Shown here piece by piece: positions 9,241-18,401 of a stretch of DNA of 64,000 nt (position 1 is its first letter; each line of letters starts with the position of its first letter). The notes below the pieces were generated by a model. It made no database searches, had not been told where the DNA came from, and saw nothing but the letters and a program-made list of their open reading frames with translations. Origin of the DNA: JALOLG01 sp963776935 (GTDB lineage Bacteria; Actinomycetota; Acidimicrobiia; Acidimicrobiales; Ilumatobacteraceae); assembly GCA_963776935.1 (NCBI GenBank), contig CAVZOP010000006.1, positions 248,001-312,000 on the forward strand. The letters run 5' to 3'. Made by a program: the position numbers and the translations under genes.

Positions 9241-9284
9241 GCACAGAGATAGAGAATATAGGATCTTGGATCTTGCATATCTGA
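9241..9284. promoter_or_regulatory. AT-rich divergent promoter with tandem GGATCTT candidate operator
   Basis: Between the GntR gene and the importer operon is a conspicuously AT-rich patch. It contains two head-to-tail copies of GGATCTT (9261-9267 and 9268-9274) flanked by ATATA and CATAT. Its position between two divergent genes makes it the best candidate for the GntR binding site and promoters of both operons. The half-site symmetry is weak, so this is suggestive only. Confidence 0.4.
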
Positions 9285-9320
9285 TCTGGCGAAAGTACCG
9301 TTCGCACGCAAGGGGGCACG

Positions 9321-10477
9321 GTGACAACGGGACGAGTCGAGTCGGGGCGTACGCACGCCGATGAGCCGGAGATGCCGGGCAGCGATGCCCGCGCCGTCGG
9401 AAGCGACGAACCGGGCGCCGCGGTCAACTCGCCTGGCGAGGAGCGGGCGACCCGCGAGCCGTCATCCACCGGCGCCCGCGGCATCACCCTCATCCTGAAG
9501 GCGCTCGAGGTGGGTCCGGTGGTGATCCTGGCGCTGCTGGTGTTGGTGATGGGAATCGCTTCCGACGTGTTCCTGTCGATCGAGAACATCGGCAACGTGC
9601 TCAAGCAATCGGCGGTGATCTCCGTGCTGGCGCTCGGCCAGCTGCTGGTGATCCTGACGCGCGGGATCGACCTGTCAGTGGGGTCGAACCTGTCGCTGAG
9701 TGCGGTGGTGGGCGCAATCGTGTGGCGCGATCACGGGTCGGCGTTGCTGTCGGTGCTGGCCGCACTCGGCACGGCAACGGTGGTTGGGCTGATCAACGGC
9801 CTGCTGTACGTGAAGGGTCGCCTGCCGCATCCCTTCATCCCCACGCTTGCGATGCTCACAGCGGCGAGCGGGCTGGCGCTGTATCTCGCCGACAGCAAGA
9901 CGATTCAAGGGGTCCCGCCGTTCGTCAACGAGATCGGATCGGGTCGAATCGCGTCGGTGCCAGGCGGCGGGCCCGCGGGATGGTTCCCGACCGCCACGAT
10001 CGTCGTGGTCGTCATGGCGGTGGTGGTTGCGGCGATCACGCGCCGCCTGGTCTGGGGCCGCTGGATCTACGCCGTTGGCGGCAGCCCCGAGGCTGCGCTG
10101 CGCAACGGGATCCCGGTGCCCGCCGTGTTGATCTCGGTGTACACGGTGTGTGGGCTGCTGGCGGGTGTTGCCGCGCTGCTCACGATGGGCAAGGCCAACG
10201 CCGGCTCACCGACAGCAGGCAGCCTCGCCGAGCTCGACGCGATCGCTGCGGTGATCATCGGTGGTGCGAGCTTCCTTGGTGGTCGCGGCACCGTCGTCAA
10301 CGCCATTACCGGCGCGCTGATCATCGCCGTGATGCGCAACGGGTTCAACCTGCTCGGCATCGATCCGAATTGGCAATACATGTCCACCGGCGCGGTGATC
10401 GTGGTGGCCGTCGAACTCGACGTCGTGCGCGGCCGGCTCGAGTCGCGGTTCCGGAGCCTGCAAGCGGCGGCTGCCGA

Positions 10478-10481
<4 letters not shown>
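9321..10481 (+). CDS. Ribose/fucose-type ABC transporter permease (RbsC family)
   Basis: A 386-aa inner-membrane permease of the carbohydrate uptake 2 (CUT2) class. After a hydrophilic ~55-residue N-terminal extension come about eight to ten hydrophobic helices and the family signatures VILTRGIDLSVGSNLSLSAVV and AVIIGGASFLGGRGTVVNAITGAL. GTG 9321 follows AGGGGG. The 3' end overlaps the ATPase start by ATGA, so the importer subunits are coupled. With the adjacent ATPase and binding protein it forms a complete monosaccharide importer, probably for L-fucose or a related sugar given the catabolic genes around it. Confidence 0.92.
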
Positions 10482-11251
<770 letters not shown>

Positions 11252-11282
11252 CGACAAGCAACCACCCATTTGGAGGAGACAC

Positions 11283-12356
11283 ATGAGACCACGAACCTTG
11301 CTGATGATCGGGGCGGCTGTCCTATCGCTCACCGCCGCCGCATGCGGTGACGACGACGAGGACGCGTCATCGCCGTCTGCGACCGAGGCGCCAGCCACCG
11401 AAGCACCAGCGACCGAACCAGCCTCCACCGATGCGCCAGCCACCGATGCGCCGGCGACAAGCCCGCCCGCGACCGAGGCACCGGCCACCGAACCACCCGA
11501 GGCGGCGCCGGTGAAAGTCGCCTTCGTCACCAAGTTCCAGGTCGAGTTCTTCACCGCGATGGAAGACGCCGCCAAGGCATATGCGGATGCCAACGAGGGG
11601 ATCGAGATCGAGTTCTTCTCGTGCGCGACTCCGTCGGACGTCGACTGTCAGATCGCCCAGATCGAAGACGCCGTGGTGAAAGGCTTCGACGCGATGGTCA
11701 TCACCCCGATGGGCAACGAGGTGATCCCGGCCCTCGATGCGGCAGCCGACAGCGGCCTGGTCGTCGTGCTCGCCGACAACGATCTCGCCGACTTCACGAA
11801 GAAGACGGCGGTAGCCGCCACCGACAACGTCGTTGGCGGCCAGCTCGCCGGCGAGTATCTGAAGTCAGTCCTCAAATCAGGCGACACGATCGGTTTGATG
11901 GAGGGCGTGCGTGGGGTTCCTGCCCTCGATGCCCGCATCCAGGGCGTGCAGGACGCGCTCGAAGGAACTGGTGTGGAGGTCATCCTCGGTGGTGCTGAGA
12001 CGAAGTGCGACTCGGCACAAGGCGCCACCGTGGCCGAGGACCTGCTCACCCGCGAGCCGAACCTGACGGCGATCTACTCCGCGTGTGACGATCCGGCGAT
12101 CGCTGCTGCCAAGGTGGCGAAGGATCAGGGCAAGCAGGTGATGGTCGTCGGCTACGACGGGTTGCCGACCGCCGCCCAGGCGATCCTCGACGGCGACATG
12201 ACAGCGACGATCGCCCAGTTCCCGGGCCAGATGGCGACGCTTGGTGTCGAAGCTGCCGTGAATGCGGTGCGCGGCAACCCGGTCGAGGCGTTCATCGACA
12301 CCGGCACCGAACTGGTGACGGTCGACAACGCCGACCAGTTCCTCACGTTCCAGTAG
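11283..12356 (+). CDS. Sugar ABC transporter substrate-binding lipoprotein
   Basis: A 357-aa periplasmic-binding-protein-type lipoprotein of the ribose/fucose importer. GGAGGAG 6 nt before ATG 11283 is a strong ribosome-binding site. The signal peptide ends in the lipobox LTAAAC (mature Cys near residue 21). A long Ala/Thr/Glu/Pro spacer (repeats of TEAPA) tethers the two-lobed binding domain, which begins at VKVAFVTKFQVEFFTAMEDA. Internal signatures are DAMVITPMGNEVIPALDAA and VVGYDGLPTAAQAILDG. It is the last gene of the importer operon, followed by a strong hairpin. Confidence 0.93.
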   Translation: MRPRTLLMIGAAVLSLTAAACGDDDEDASSPSATEAPATEAPATEPASTDAPATDAPATSPPATEAPATEPPEAAPVKVAFVTKFQVEFFTAMEDAAKAYADANEGIEIEFFSCATPSDVDCQIAQIEDAVVKGFDAMVITPMGNEVIPALDAAADSGLVVVLADNDLADFTKKTAVAATDNVVGGQLAGEYLKSVLKSGDTIGLMEGVRGVPALDARIQGVQDALEGTGVEVILGGAETKCDSAQGATVAEDLLTREPNLTAIYSACDDPAIAAAKVAKDQGKQVMVVGYDGLPTAAQAILDGDMTATIAQFPGQMATLGVEAAVNAVRGNPVEAFIDTGTELVTVDNADQFLTFQ

Positions 12357-12365
12357 TCCCCGGTT

Positions 12366-12399
12366 GCTGGTCACGGCGGACGTACCCGCCGTGGCCAGC
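12366..12399 (+). terminator. Strong hairpin after importer operon
   Basis: A 14-bp stem (GCTGGTCACGGCGG paired with CCGCCGTGGCCAGC, one G-U pair) closes a 6-nt loop ten bases after the binding-protein stop. No T-tract follows, as is common for high-GC actinobacterial terminators. It may alternatively stabilise the upstream message. Between this hairpin and 12602 I see no convincing gene, only a doubtful 25-codon frame. Confidence 0.6.
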
Positions 12400-12602
12400 G
12401 GCACGGCGATCCACAGGCGTTCCGCCCCACGCTCCGCGTGCGCCGTCCGCTGAAGGGTCGTGCGGGGTCACCGGCCAACCGCAAGCATCGATGACCACTA
12501 GGAGGACGTGTGCACGAGCTCCAACTCGACCACGGACCGGATGAGCCAGTTGCCGTGATCGACTGTTCGCGGCAGACATCGTCTTGACGGAAGTTGCCAC
12601 CC

Positions 12603-13910
12603 GTGGGCGTGATCGCTGCCCTCGATGTCGTCGACGTGCGCTTCCCGACATCGCGCCAGCTCGACGGGTCAGACGCGATGAACCCCGATCCCGACTACTC
12701 GGCCGCCTACGTCACCTTGCGCCCGGGCGATGGTGCAGCCGACGGCAGCGAGGACGGGTACGGGCTGGTGTTCACGATCGGTCGCGGCAACGACGTGGCC
12801 GTCGCCGCGGTGCGGGCGCTGGCGCCGCATGTCGTCGGAATGCCGACGCCCGACAACCCGGCGGCCCTTGCCGATCTGTACCGGCGGTTGGTTGGCGACT
12901 CGCAACTGCGCTGGCTCGGGCCTGAGAAGGGGGCCATGCACATGGCGATCGGGGCCGTCGTGAACGCAGCGTGGGATCTCGCCAGCCGGCGCGCTGGGAT
13001 GCCCCTCTGGCAATACGTGGCGACGCTCTCGCCGGAGCAACTGGTCGACCAAGTCGACTTTCGCTATCTCACCGACGTGCTGACGTCCGACGACGCGTTG
13101 GCGATCCTGCGACGCGCCGAGCCCGGCCGCACCGAACGCGTCGCCTATCTGCTCGAGCACGGCTATCAGGCGTACACCACCTCGGCCGGCTGGCTCGGTT
13201 ACGACGACGCCAAAGTCGTACGACTCGCTCGGGAAGCCGTCGCCGATGGGTTCACACTGATCAAGCTCAAGGTGGGCGCCGACTTCGAGGACGACACACG
13301 CCGCCTCCGCCTGGTGCGCGACACCGTCGGGCCCGATGTCGAGATGGCGATCGATGCCAACCAGCGCTGGGATGTCGACGTGGCAATCGAGTGGGTGCGT
13401 GGCCTCGCCCGGCACGGGTTGCGCTGGATCGAGGAGCCGACCTCGCCAGACGACGTGCTCGGCATGGCGAAGATCGCTCGCGCGGTGGAACCGATCGCGG
13501 TCGCCACCGGCGAGCACGTCGCCAACCGGATCATCTTCAAGCAGTTGCTGCAAGCGAAGGCGATCTCGGTGCTGCAACTCGACGCCTGCCGAGTCGGCGG
13601 TGTCAACGAGAACCTGGCCATACTGCTGCTGGCCGCCAAGTTCGGTGTCGTGGTGTGTCCACATGCCGGCGGGGTCGGGCTGTGCGAGCTGGTCCAACAT
13701 CTGGCAATGGCCGACTTCGTGGCGATCAGCGGCGAGATGGACGGGCGCGTCATCGAGTTCGTCGATCATTTGCACGAACATTTCGTCGATCCGGTGGAGG
13801 TCAAGGGTGGCCGCTACATGGCCCCGGTCCTGCCGGGGTTCGGCGCCCGGATGCACGCGTCGAGCGTCACCCGGTTCGAGTTCCCCGGTGGCCCGGAGTG
13901 GACCGCGTGA
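12603..13910 (+). CDS. fucD: L-fuconate dehydratase
   Basis: Enolase-superfamily enzyme dehydrating L-fuconate to 2-keto-3-deoxy-L-fuconate; 435 aa from GTG 12603, matching the family length. Near-signature stretches are DVRFPTSRQLDGSDAMNPD, LRWLGPEKGAMHMAIGAV, YTTSAGWLGYDD and VCPHAGGVGLCELVQHLAM. All catalytic residues are present: K221/K223 (KLKVG), D251, E277 and E304 as metal ligands and D327/H354 as the acid-base dyad, each offset by three from my memory of the Xanthomonas enzyme. The exact start is uncertain (TTG 12594 or GTG 12609 are alternatives; no strong ribosome-binding site). Its stop overlaps the SDR start (GTGA), indicating coupling. Confidence 0.94.
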   Translation: MGVIAALDVVDVRFPTSRQLDGSDAMNPDPDYSAAYVTLRPGDGAADGSEDGYGLVFTIGRGNDVAVAAVRALAPHVVGMPTPDNPAALADLYRRLVGDSQLRWLGPEKGAMHMAIGAVVNAAWDLASRRAGMPLWQYVATLSPEQLVDQVDFRYLTDVLTSDDALAILRRAEPGRTERVAYLLEHGYQAYTTSAGWLGYDDAKVVRLAREAVADGFTLIKLKVGADFEDDTRRLRLVRDTVGPDVEMAIDANQRWDVDVAIEWVRGLARHGLRWIEEPTSPDDVLGMAKIARAVEPIAVATGEHVANRIIFKQLLQAKAISVLQLDACRVGGVNENLAILLLAAKFGVVVCPHAGGVGLCELVQHLAMADFVAISGEMDGRVIEFVDHLHEHFVDPVEVKGGRYMAPVLPGFGARMHASSVTRFEFPGGPEWTA

Positions 13911-14707
13911 GCACACCACACGACGGCCAGCGCGAGTTCGATGGGTTGGCGGCCTGCGTCACGGGTGGAGCATCCGGCATCGGTCTCGCCTGTGCAACGC
14001 AACTCGCCGAACGAGGCGCTCAGGTTGTCCTGCTGGACGTGGCGTCGCCGGGCGACACGCCTGATGGCACGCATCACGTCCACTGCGACGTCACCGACGA
14101 TCGCTCGGTCCGAGGTGCGATCGCGTCCGCCGCCCGGCTGCTCGGCCGGCTCGACATCGTCGTCGCCAATGCGGGAATCGGCGCTCAGGGCACGGTCGAG
14201 GAGAGCTCTGACGACGAATGGCACCGGGTGCTCGACGTCAACGTCGTCGGCGTCGCTCGAACGGTGCGCGCCGCCGTGCCTCACCTGCGTCAATCGTCGG
14301 CTGCGGCGGTCGTCGTGACGTGCTCGATCGCCTCTTGGGCCGGGCTGCCGCGACGCGCCGTGTACAGCGCCAGCAAAGGTGCGCTCTACGCGCTGACGTT
14401 GGCGATGGCCGCCGACCACATCGCCGACGGGATCCGAGTCAACGGTGTGGCGCCGGGTACCGCCGACACGCCCTGGATCGCGCGGCTACTGGCGGCGTCA
14501 AGCGATCCCGAAGCCGAGCGAGCAGCGCTCGAAGCGCGCCAACCGATGGGGCGGCTGGTGAGCGCCGACGAGGTCGCCCACACGATCGCGTACCTGGCAT
14601 CGCCCCGATCGGCGTCGACCACCGGCACGGTGCTGGCTGTCGACGGTGGCATGTTGGGTCTGCGCCTGCCGTCGCGACCACAGTCGGAGGTACGAGCGCG
14701 AACGTGA
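13907..14707 (+). CDS. SDR-family oxidoreductase, probable 2-keto-3-deoxy-L-fuconate or L-fucose dehydrogenase
   Basis: A 266-aa classical short-chain dehydrogenase. NAD(P) binding is shown by TGGASGIG (residues ~18-25) and VANAG; catalysis by Ser in CSIAS and Tyr/Lys in YSASK. The acidic residue in LLDVAS after the second strand favours NAD. Its start overlaps the fuconate dehydratase stop, so it acts in the same pathway: oxidation of 2-keto-3-deoxy-L-fuconate, or, alternatively, of L-fucose itself. Position alone cannot decide which. The C-terminal DGGMLGLRLP is a typical SDR end followed by a short hydrophilic tail. Confidence 0.85.
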   Translation: MSTPHDGQREFDGLAACVTGGASGIGLACATQLAERGAQVVLLDVASPGDTPDGTHHVHCDVTDDRSVRGAIASAARLLGRLDIVVANAGIGAQGTVEESSDDEWHRVLDVNVVGVARTVRAAVPHLRQSSAAAVVVTCSIASWAGLPRRAVYSASKGALYALTLAMAADHIADGIRVNGVAPGTADTPWIARLLAASSDPEAERAALEARQPMGRLVSADEVAHTIAYLASPRSASTTGTVLAVDGGMLGLRLPSRPQSEVRART

Positions 14708-14842
14708 GGACCCGTGCCACCTCGAGCGCGATGGTGCGTCGACGCTGTACTACGCCGCCCGCAAACGATCGGTTCTTCCGCTAGCCGCTGCGTGGGCCGA
14801 GCTCCCGTGTGACGGTGCTGCTGGAGGAGACACTGATGTCAC

Positions 14843-15841
14843 TCATCCAGTTTGCGGGTTGACGAGCTGGACGAGCCGGTGCAGGTCGGGCTCGGTGCCG
14901 ACTGCGATCACGATGTGGTTGGCGCGCAGCACGGTGTCAGGATCGGGGTTGGTGGTGAACGCACCAGTGTCATCGCGCAGGGCGAGCACGAGCGTGCCGG
15001 TGTCCTGCCGCAAGTTGGCTTCGCGCAAGGTTCGGCCGTGCAGGGGTGAGTTGGCCAGTATCTCGACCTCCTGCATGCGGAACTCCATGCTCCGCTCGTG
15101 CATCACTACGTCGACGAACTCGGCGATGTGAGGACGGACGACGAAGCTGGCCATGCGTGCTGCACCAAGTTCCTGGGGGTTGACGACGCGGTCGGCGCCG
15201 GCGCGGGTGAGTTTGTCGATGCTCTCGTCCTGCCGGGCGCGAGCGACGATGAACAGCGCCGGATTGAGCGATCGTCCCGACAACGTGACGAACAGGTTGT
15301 CCGCGTCGTCGGCGAGCGCGGCGACGAGCGCGTGCGCCTGCTCGATGCCGGCGGCTCGCAACGTGGCATCGTGGGTCGCATCGCCCACGATCGTGGGCTG
15401 CGTGACGTCGGAAACCCTGGTCGGGTCGATGTCCACCACCACGACCTGTCGGCCCTCGCGCTCGATGTCGGCAGCGACGGCGCGACCGACGCGCCCCCAC
15501 CCACACAGCACGACGTGCCCCCGCAGGTCGGCGATCTTCTTGTCCATCCGTCGCCTCCCGACGATCTCTTGCAGTTGCCCTTCGACCACCATCTGCACGA
15601 CGAGGGAGAATGTGTACAGCACCGTGCCGACGCCGACGATGATCAGCAGCATCGTGAAGATCTTCTCGACCGCGCCGAACTCGCCGATCTCCCGGAACCC
15701 GACGGTGGTGACGGTGGTGACCGTCTGGTAGGCGGCATCGACCGGCGACAGCCCGAGCAGCCAGTAACCGATGCTGCCGCCGATGAACACGAGTCCCACC
15801 AACGCCGCCGCGACTCGGAGTCGGGTGAGCACCGTGGTCAC
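14843..15841 (-). CDS. Potassium channel-TrkA (RCK) protein
   Basis: A 332-aa K+ channel subunit: two transmembrane helices flank a pore loop with selectivity sequence TTVTTVGF (residues ~43-50), then an RCK/TrkA_N Rossmann domain (GHVVLCGWGRVGRAVA, residues ~108-123) and a TrkA_C domain (SPLHGRTLREANLR). It would form a tetrameric, ligand-gated K+ channel in the inner membrane. GTG 15841 is preceded, six bases away, by TAGCGT and by no Shine-Dalgarno, so transcription probably begins at the start codon (leaderless). Pore motif ends in GF rather than GYG, a known variation. Confidence 0.92.
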   Translation of the reverse strand: MTTVLTRLRVAAALVGLVFIGGSIGYWLLGLSPVDAAYQTVTTVTTVGFREIGEFGAVEKIFTMLLIIVGVGTVLYTFSLVVQMVVEGQLQEIVGRRRMDKKIADLRGHVVLCGWGRVGRAVAADIEREGRQVVVVDIDPTRVSDVTQPTIVGDATHDATLRAAGIEQAHALVAALADDADNLFVTLSGRSLNPALFIVARARQDESIDKLTRAGADRVVNPQELGAARMASFVVRPHIAEFVDVVMHERSMEFRMQEVEILANSPLHGRTLREANLRQDTGTLVLALRDDTGAFTTNPDPDTVLRANHIVIAVGTEPDLHRLVQLVNPQTG

Positions 15842-15926
15842 GACTCGACGCTAATGCGCACCCGCGGCAACGTTGGGGGTGTGCTCGATCATCCGCGCCT
15901 GGCCGGGCAGATGGCCGGCTCTTTCG

Positions 15927-15995
15927 TCAGCGGTCGCGGAGCGGGCGACGGTGGATCTTGCCGGCGGAGGACTTGGGAATCGCGTCCCGCCGAGG
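15927..15995 (-). pseudogene. Remnant of the C-terminus of an AMP-forming acyl-CoA synthetase
   Basis: On the minus strand one frame reads DAIPKSSAGKIHRRPLRDR followed by a stop at 15927-15929. PKxxxGK is the catalytic-lysine motif that ends AMP-forming acyl-CoA synthetases. No upstream part of such an enzyme exists before the neighbouring PPOX gene at 16008, so only about 20 codons survive. This is a deletion remnant between the K+ channel gene and the PPOX gene. Confidence 0.65.
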
Positions 15996-16007
15996 CGAAC
16001 GCGCGCA

Positions 16008-16538
16008 TCATCCGTGATGAAGCTGATCGCCGAAACGCCAACGCGTCGGAGTGAGCGTCCCGTCTGTGCCGAAGCCGAAGGCCGTGGTGGGTATCACCTC
16101 GTAGACGTCATAGGGGGGTGGGCCTGCGGTCGTGGCTCCGGCGACGTAGTGCAAGGTGGCGTCGCGCACGGTGACGTGCCAGTCATAGATCGACGCGTAT
16201 GCGCCGGCCACACGCTGAAGCGTGTCCTCATGGCGCACCTTGCTCGCCGTGCCCTCGACCACGAGGTCGAGTGGTTCCTTCTCGACGGTGACGACGCAAC
16301 GTGGGTTCCACACGAGGTTCCTGGCCTTTCGCGTGCTCTGTCCCGCGCTGAAGAAGAGGCCCCCGCCCACCCACACGGCCAACACTGGCACGACGTGGGG
16401 CAGTCCGTCAGGTCGCACGGTCGCCAACCAGTAGGTGGTCGTTGCCTCCCGGAGGACGTCCTGCGCCGTCGCCCAGGATGTCGGGTTGGCGGTACCGGCG
16501 ACCATTGGCTCAGCAGACTGAGGCTCGGCGTGGGACAT
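16008..16538 (-). CDS. Pyridoxamine 5'-phosphate oxidase-like (PPOX/F420-binding split-barrel) protein
   Basis: A 176-aa flavin/F420-reductase split-barrel protein. It shows WLATVRPDGLPHVVPVLAVW and LFFSAGQSTRKARNL, the strand pattern of PPOX-class F420-dependent enzymes, and NPRCVVTVE. AAAGGA stands 6-7 nt upstream of ATG 16538. It lies 92 nt downstream of an LLM-class oxidoreductase on the same strand; pairing of these families is common in F420-using actinobacteria. Cofactor (FMN or F420) and substrate are not determinable from sequence. Confidence 0.85.
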   Translation of the reverse strand: MSHAEPQSAEPMVAGTANPTSWATAQDVLREATTTYWLATVRPDGLPHVVPVLAVWVGGGLFFSAGQSTRKARNLVWNPRCVVTVEKEPLDLVVEGTASKVRHEDTLQRVAGAYASIYDWHVTVRDATLHYVAGATTAGPPPYDVYEVIPTTAFGFGTDGTLTPTRWRFGDQLHHG

Positions 16539-16630
16539 GTCTCGTTCCTTTCATGGCGATGGGGTGAGACGGCGGGGGTACTGCGGCGAAGCGGACAGTC
16601 AGCTGTTGGACTCGCTCCGGGTCCCGATGA

Positions 16631-17542
16631 TCAGTGCGCCAGCGGGCCATCGCGAAGCACGCCGCGCACACGGTCCGACGACGCCCGCTCCGGTTCGATC
16701 TCCGGAAGCCACCACGTCGCACCCGCCTGCTGCCAGGGATACGGATCGACGCCAACGGGGAGACCGACGACGAAGTCGTACGGCGCGCTCGAATCCTGTC
16801 GCAACTCTGTAACCGTGGCGACGGCTTCGGCGAGCTGATCGGGATGCTCGAGATTGACCGGGAAGAATCCGTCGTAACCGGCCGCCCGGCGCATCGGCTT
16901 GACGTTGCCGGGAAAGCCAGCGATCCACACCGGGATGCCGGGTCGCTGCACCGGCCGGGGGAGGAACTGGATGTCGTCGACCGTGTAGTGGTCGCCGTGG
17001 TGATGAACCGGCTCACCGCTCCATGCGGTGGTGAGGATGTCCAGCGCCTCGTCGAGCATCTCGCCCCGGGCCCGGTCGTCGAGCTGCTCGCCGGTCTTCG
17101 AGAACTCGCCCGCGAAGCTGTCACCGCCGATCCCGACGCCGAGGGTGAGGCGGCCGCCGCTGAGCCTGTCCAATGTCGCGGTCTCGCGGGCGACCTTGAC
17201 CGGTCGGCGTCGTGGCAGCGGTGTGACCATGGGGCCGAGCCGCAGCCGCTCGGTCGCCGTCGCGATCGCGGCGAGCGTGATCCACGGGTCGCCAACCTGG
17301 CGCACCGGTGCTCTCCAGCGCAGTTGGTCCCACACGAAGAACCCATGCCAGCCCGCCTCCTCCGCGTCGACAGCCAGGCGCATGACCGCCAACGGATCCG
17401 ACAGCTCATCGAACAGCGGCAGCCAGAGACCCGAGCGGACGGCTGGCCCCTGCGGTCTCTTACCGGCTTCCACGTTCAACTCCACACGTCCCACGGCCAC
17501 TTCAATGCTCACCCCACGATCGGGCGCCTTCCGCACGCCCAC
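16631..17542 (-). CDS. LLM-class F420-dependent oxidoreductase
   Basis: A ~303-aa luciferase-like monooxygenase-fold protein. Core motifs are GLWLPLFDELSDP, GWHGFFVWDQLRW, DPWITLAAIATATERLRLG, RLSGGRLTLGVGIGGD and PVQRPGIPVWIAGFPGN. The beginning is uncertain: GTG 17542 or GTG 17536 (AGAAGG five bases upstream). The conserved fold starts only ~36 residues in, so a later start is also possible. It is divergent from a TetR regulator with a perfect palindrome between them, so it is probably the regulated target, with the PPOX gene downstream in the same unit. Substrate unknown. Confidence 0.85.
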   Translation of the reverse strand: MGVRKAPDRGVSIEVAVGRVELNVEAGKRPQGPAVRSGLWLPLFDELSDPLAVMRLAVDAEEAGWHGFFVWDQLRWRAPVRQVGDPWITLAAIATATERLRLGPMVTPLPRRRPVKVARETATLDRLSGGRLTLGVGIGGDSFAGEFSKTGEQLDDRARGEMLDEALDILTTAWSGEPVHHHGDHYTVDDIQFLPRPVQRPGIPVWIAGFPGNVKPMRRAAGYDGFFPVNLEHPDQLAEAVATVTELRQDSSAPYDFVVGLPVGVDPYPWQQAGATWWLPEIEPERASSDRVRGVLRDGPLAH

Positions 17543-17546
17543 CTTC

Positions 17547-17584
17547 TATACTTACTCCGTGATCTATTTTTAGACTTGAGTCTA
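17547..17584 (+). promoter_or_regulatory. TetR operator palindrome and promoter between tetR-like and LLM genes
   Basis: A perfect palindrome TAGACT-TG-AGTCTA occupies 17571-17584, directly overlapping the AGGAG ribosome-binding site of the TetR gene and about 30 nt from the divergent LLM start. TATACT at 17547-17552 matches a -10 box for the regulator. Its symmetry and position make it the expected autoregulatory TetR operator. Confidence 0.65.
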
Positions 17585-17595
17585 GGAGTTGTCAA

Positions 17596-18234
17596 GTGTC
17601 GACGCCTGACCACGATGTGAGTCCCATCAAGACGGGCCGCCGTGAACGCAAGAAGCTAGAGACCAGGGAACGCATCTTCGAGAGCGGCGTCACCTTGTTC
17701 GCTACGCACGGCTACGACTCGACGACGATGGAGCAGATCGGCGAGGGCGCGGACGTGTCACGGGCGACGGTCTTCAACTACTTCGCCCGGAAGGAGGACA
17801 TCGTCTTCGAGTGGTTCGGACGACTACGAACCGAGTTCGCCAGCGCCCTCGCCGAGGACGAACAGCACACACTCGACTCGACGAGCCGGCTCCGCCGCGC
17901 GTTTCGCGTGCTCGCCGACCTCTACGAGGACGACCCCGCGACCGGACGTGCCATGGTGCGCGCCTGGCAGCGCGCTGGAGGCCCCCTGCTCGCCGATCAA
18001 TCGGACGCACCCCAACTCGTGGCCGACAGCGTGCGCGCTGGACAACTCGCCGGCGACATTCCCCGCGGCGTCGATCCCGATCGTGCCGCACTCATCCTCT
18101 TCGACGCGTACCTCGGAGTCCTCTACCGCTGGGTTCTCGACGAGACCGATCAGCTCGCCCTCGGTGAGCAGCTCACGGCCACGCTCGATCTGCTCATCCC
18201 CTCCATCATCCGCACATCTTCCGTCGACACCTAG
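17596..18234 (+). CDS. TetR-family transcriptional regulator
   Basis: A 212-aa regulator. GTG 17596 has AGGAG about 8 nt upstream. The N-terminal HTH spans residues ~20-66 (RERIFESGVTLFATHGYDST, EQIGEGADVSRATVFNYF), followed by an all-helical ligand domain with no recognisable specificity. It most likely represses itself and the divergent LLM/PPOX pair through the intergenic palindrome. The 167-nt gap after it contains GC-rich inverted repeats (around GGCGG...CCGCC at 18254-18273) that could terminate transcription before the Liv cluster. Confidence 0.93.
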   Translation: MSTPDHDVSPIKTGRRERKKLETRERIFESGVTLFATHGYDSTTMEQIGEGADVSRATVFNYFARKEDIVFEWFGRLRTEFASALAEDEQHTLDSTSRLRRAFRVLADLYEDDPATGRAMVRAWQRAGGPLLADQSDAPQLVADSVRAGQLAGDIPRGVDPDRAALILFDAYLGVLYRWVLDETDQLALGEQLTATLDLLIPSIIRTSSVDT

Positions 18235-18401
18235 GGCGGCGACGGGCGGCACGATCGTTCCGCCGCGAGTCGCGGGGCGCCCGTTGGCGATCTTGCCGGG
18301 TCGGGACCTACGCCCCTGTTCGTCTTGATGCTGCGTCTTTATGGTCGAAACGAGGCCAGCAATCCCCCCGTCCGCTCGCTCGCTGGTCGAGGAGGCGTCG
18401 T

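Noticed and set aside
12971..13906. Upstream extension of the SDR reading frame through fucD
   Set aside because: The extension is an Arg-rich shadow of fucD; the GTGA junction at 13907 gives the normal SDR N-terminus.
14820..14857. GGAGGA followed by ATG and an 8-codon frame MSLIQFAG
   Set aside because: It overlaps the 3' end of the well-supported minus-strand K+ channel gene and is too short to judge; kept out as a gene.
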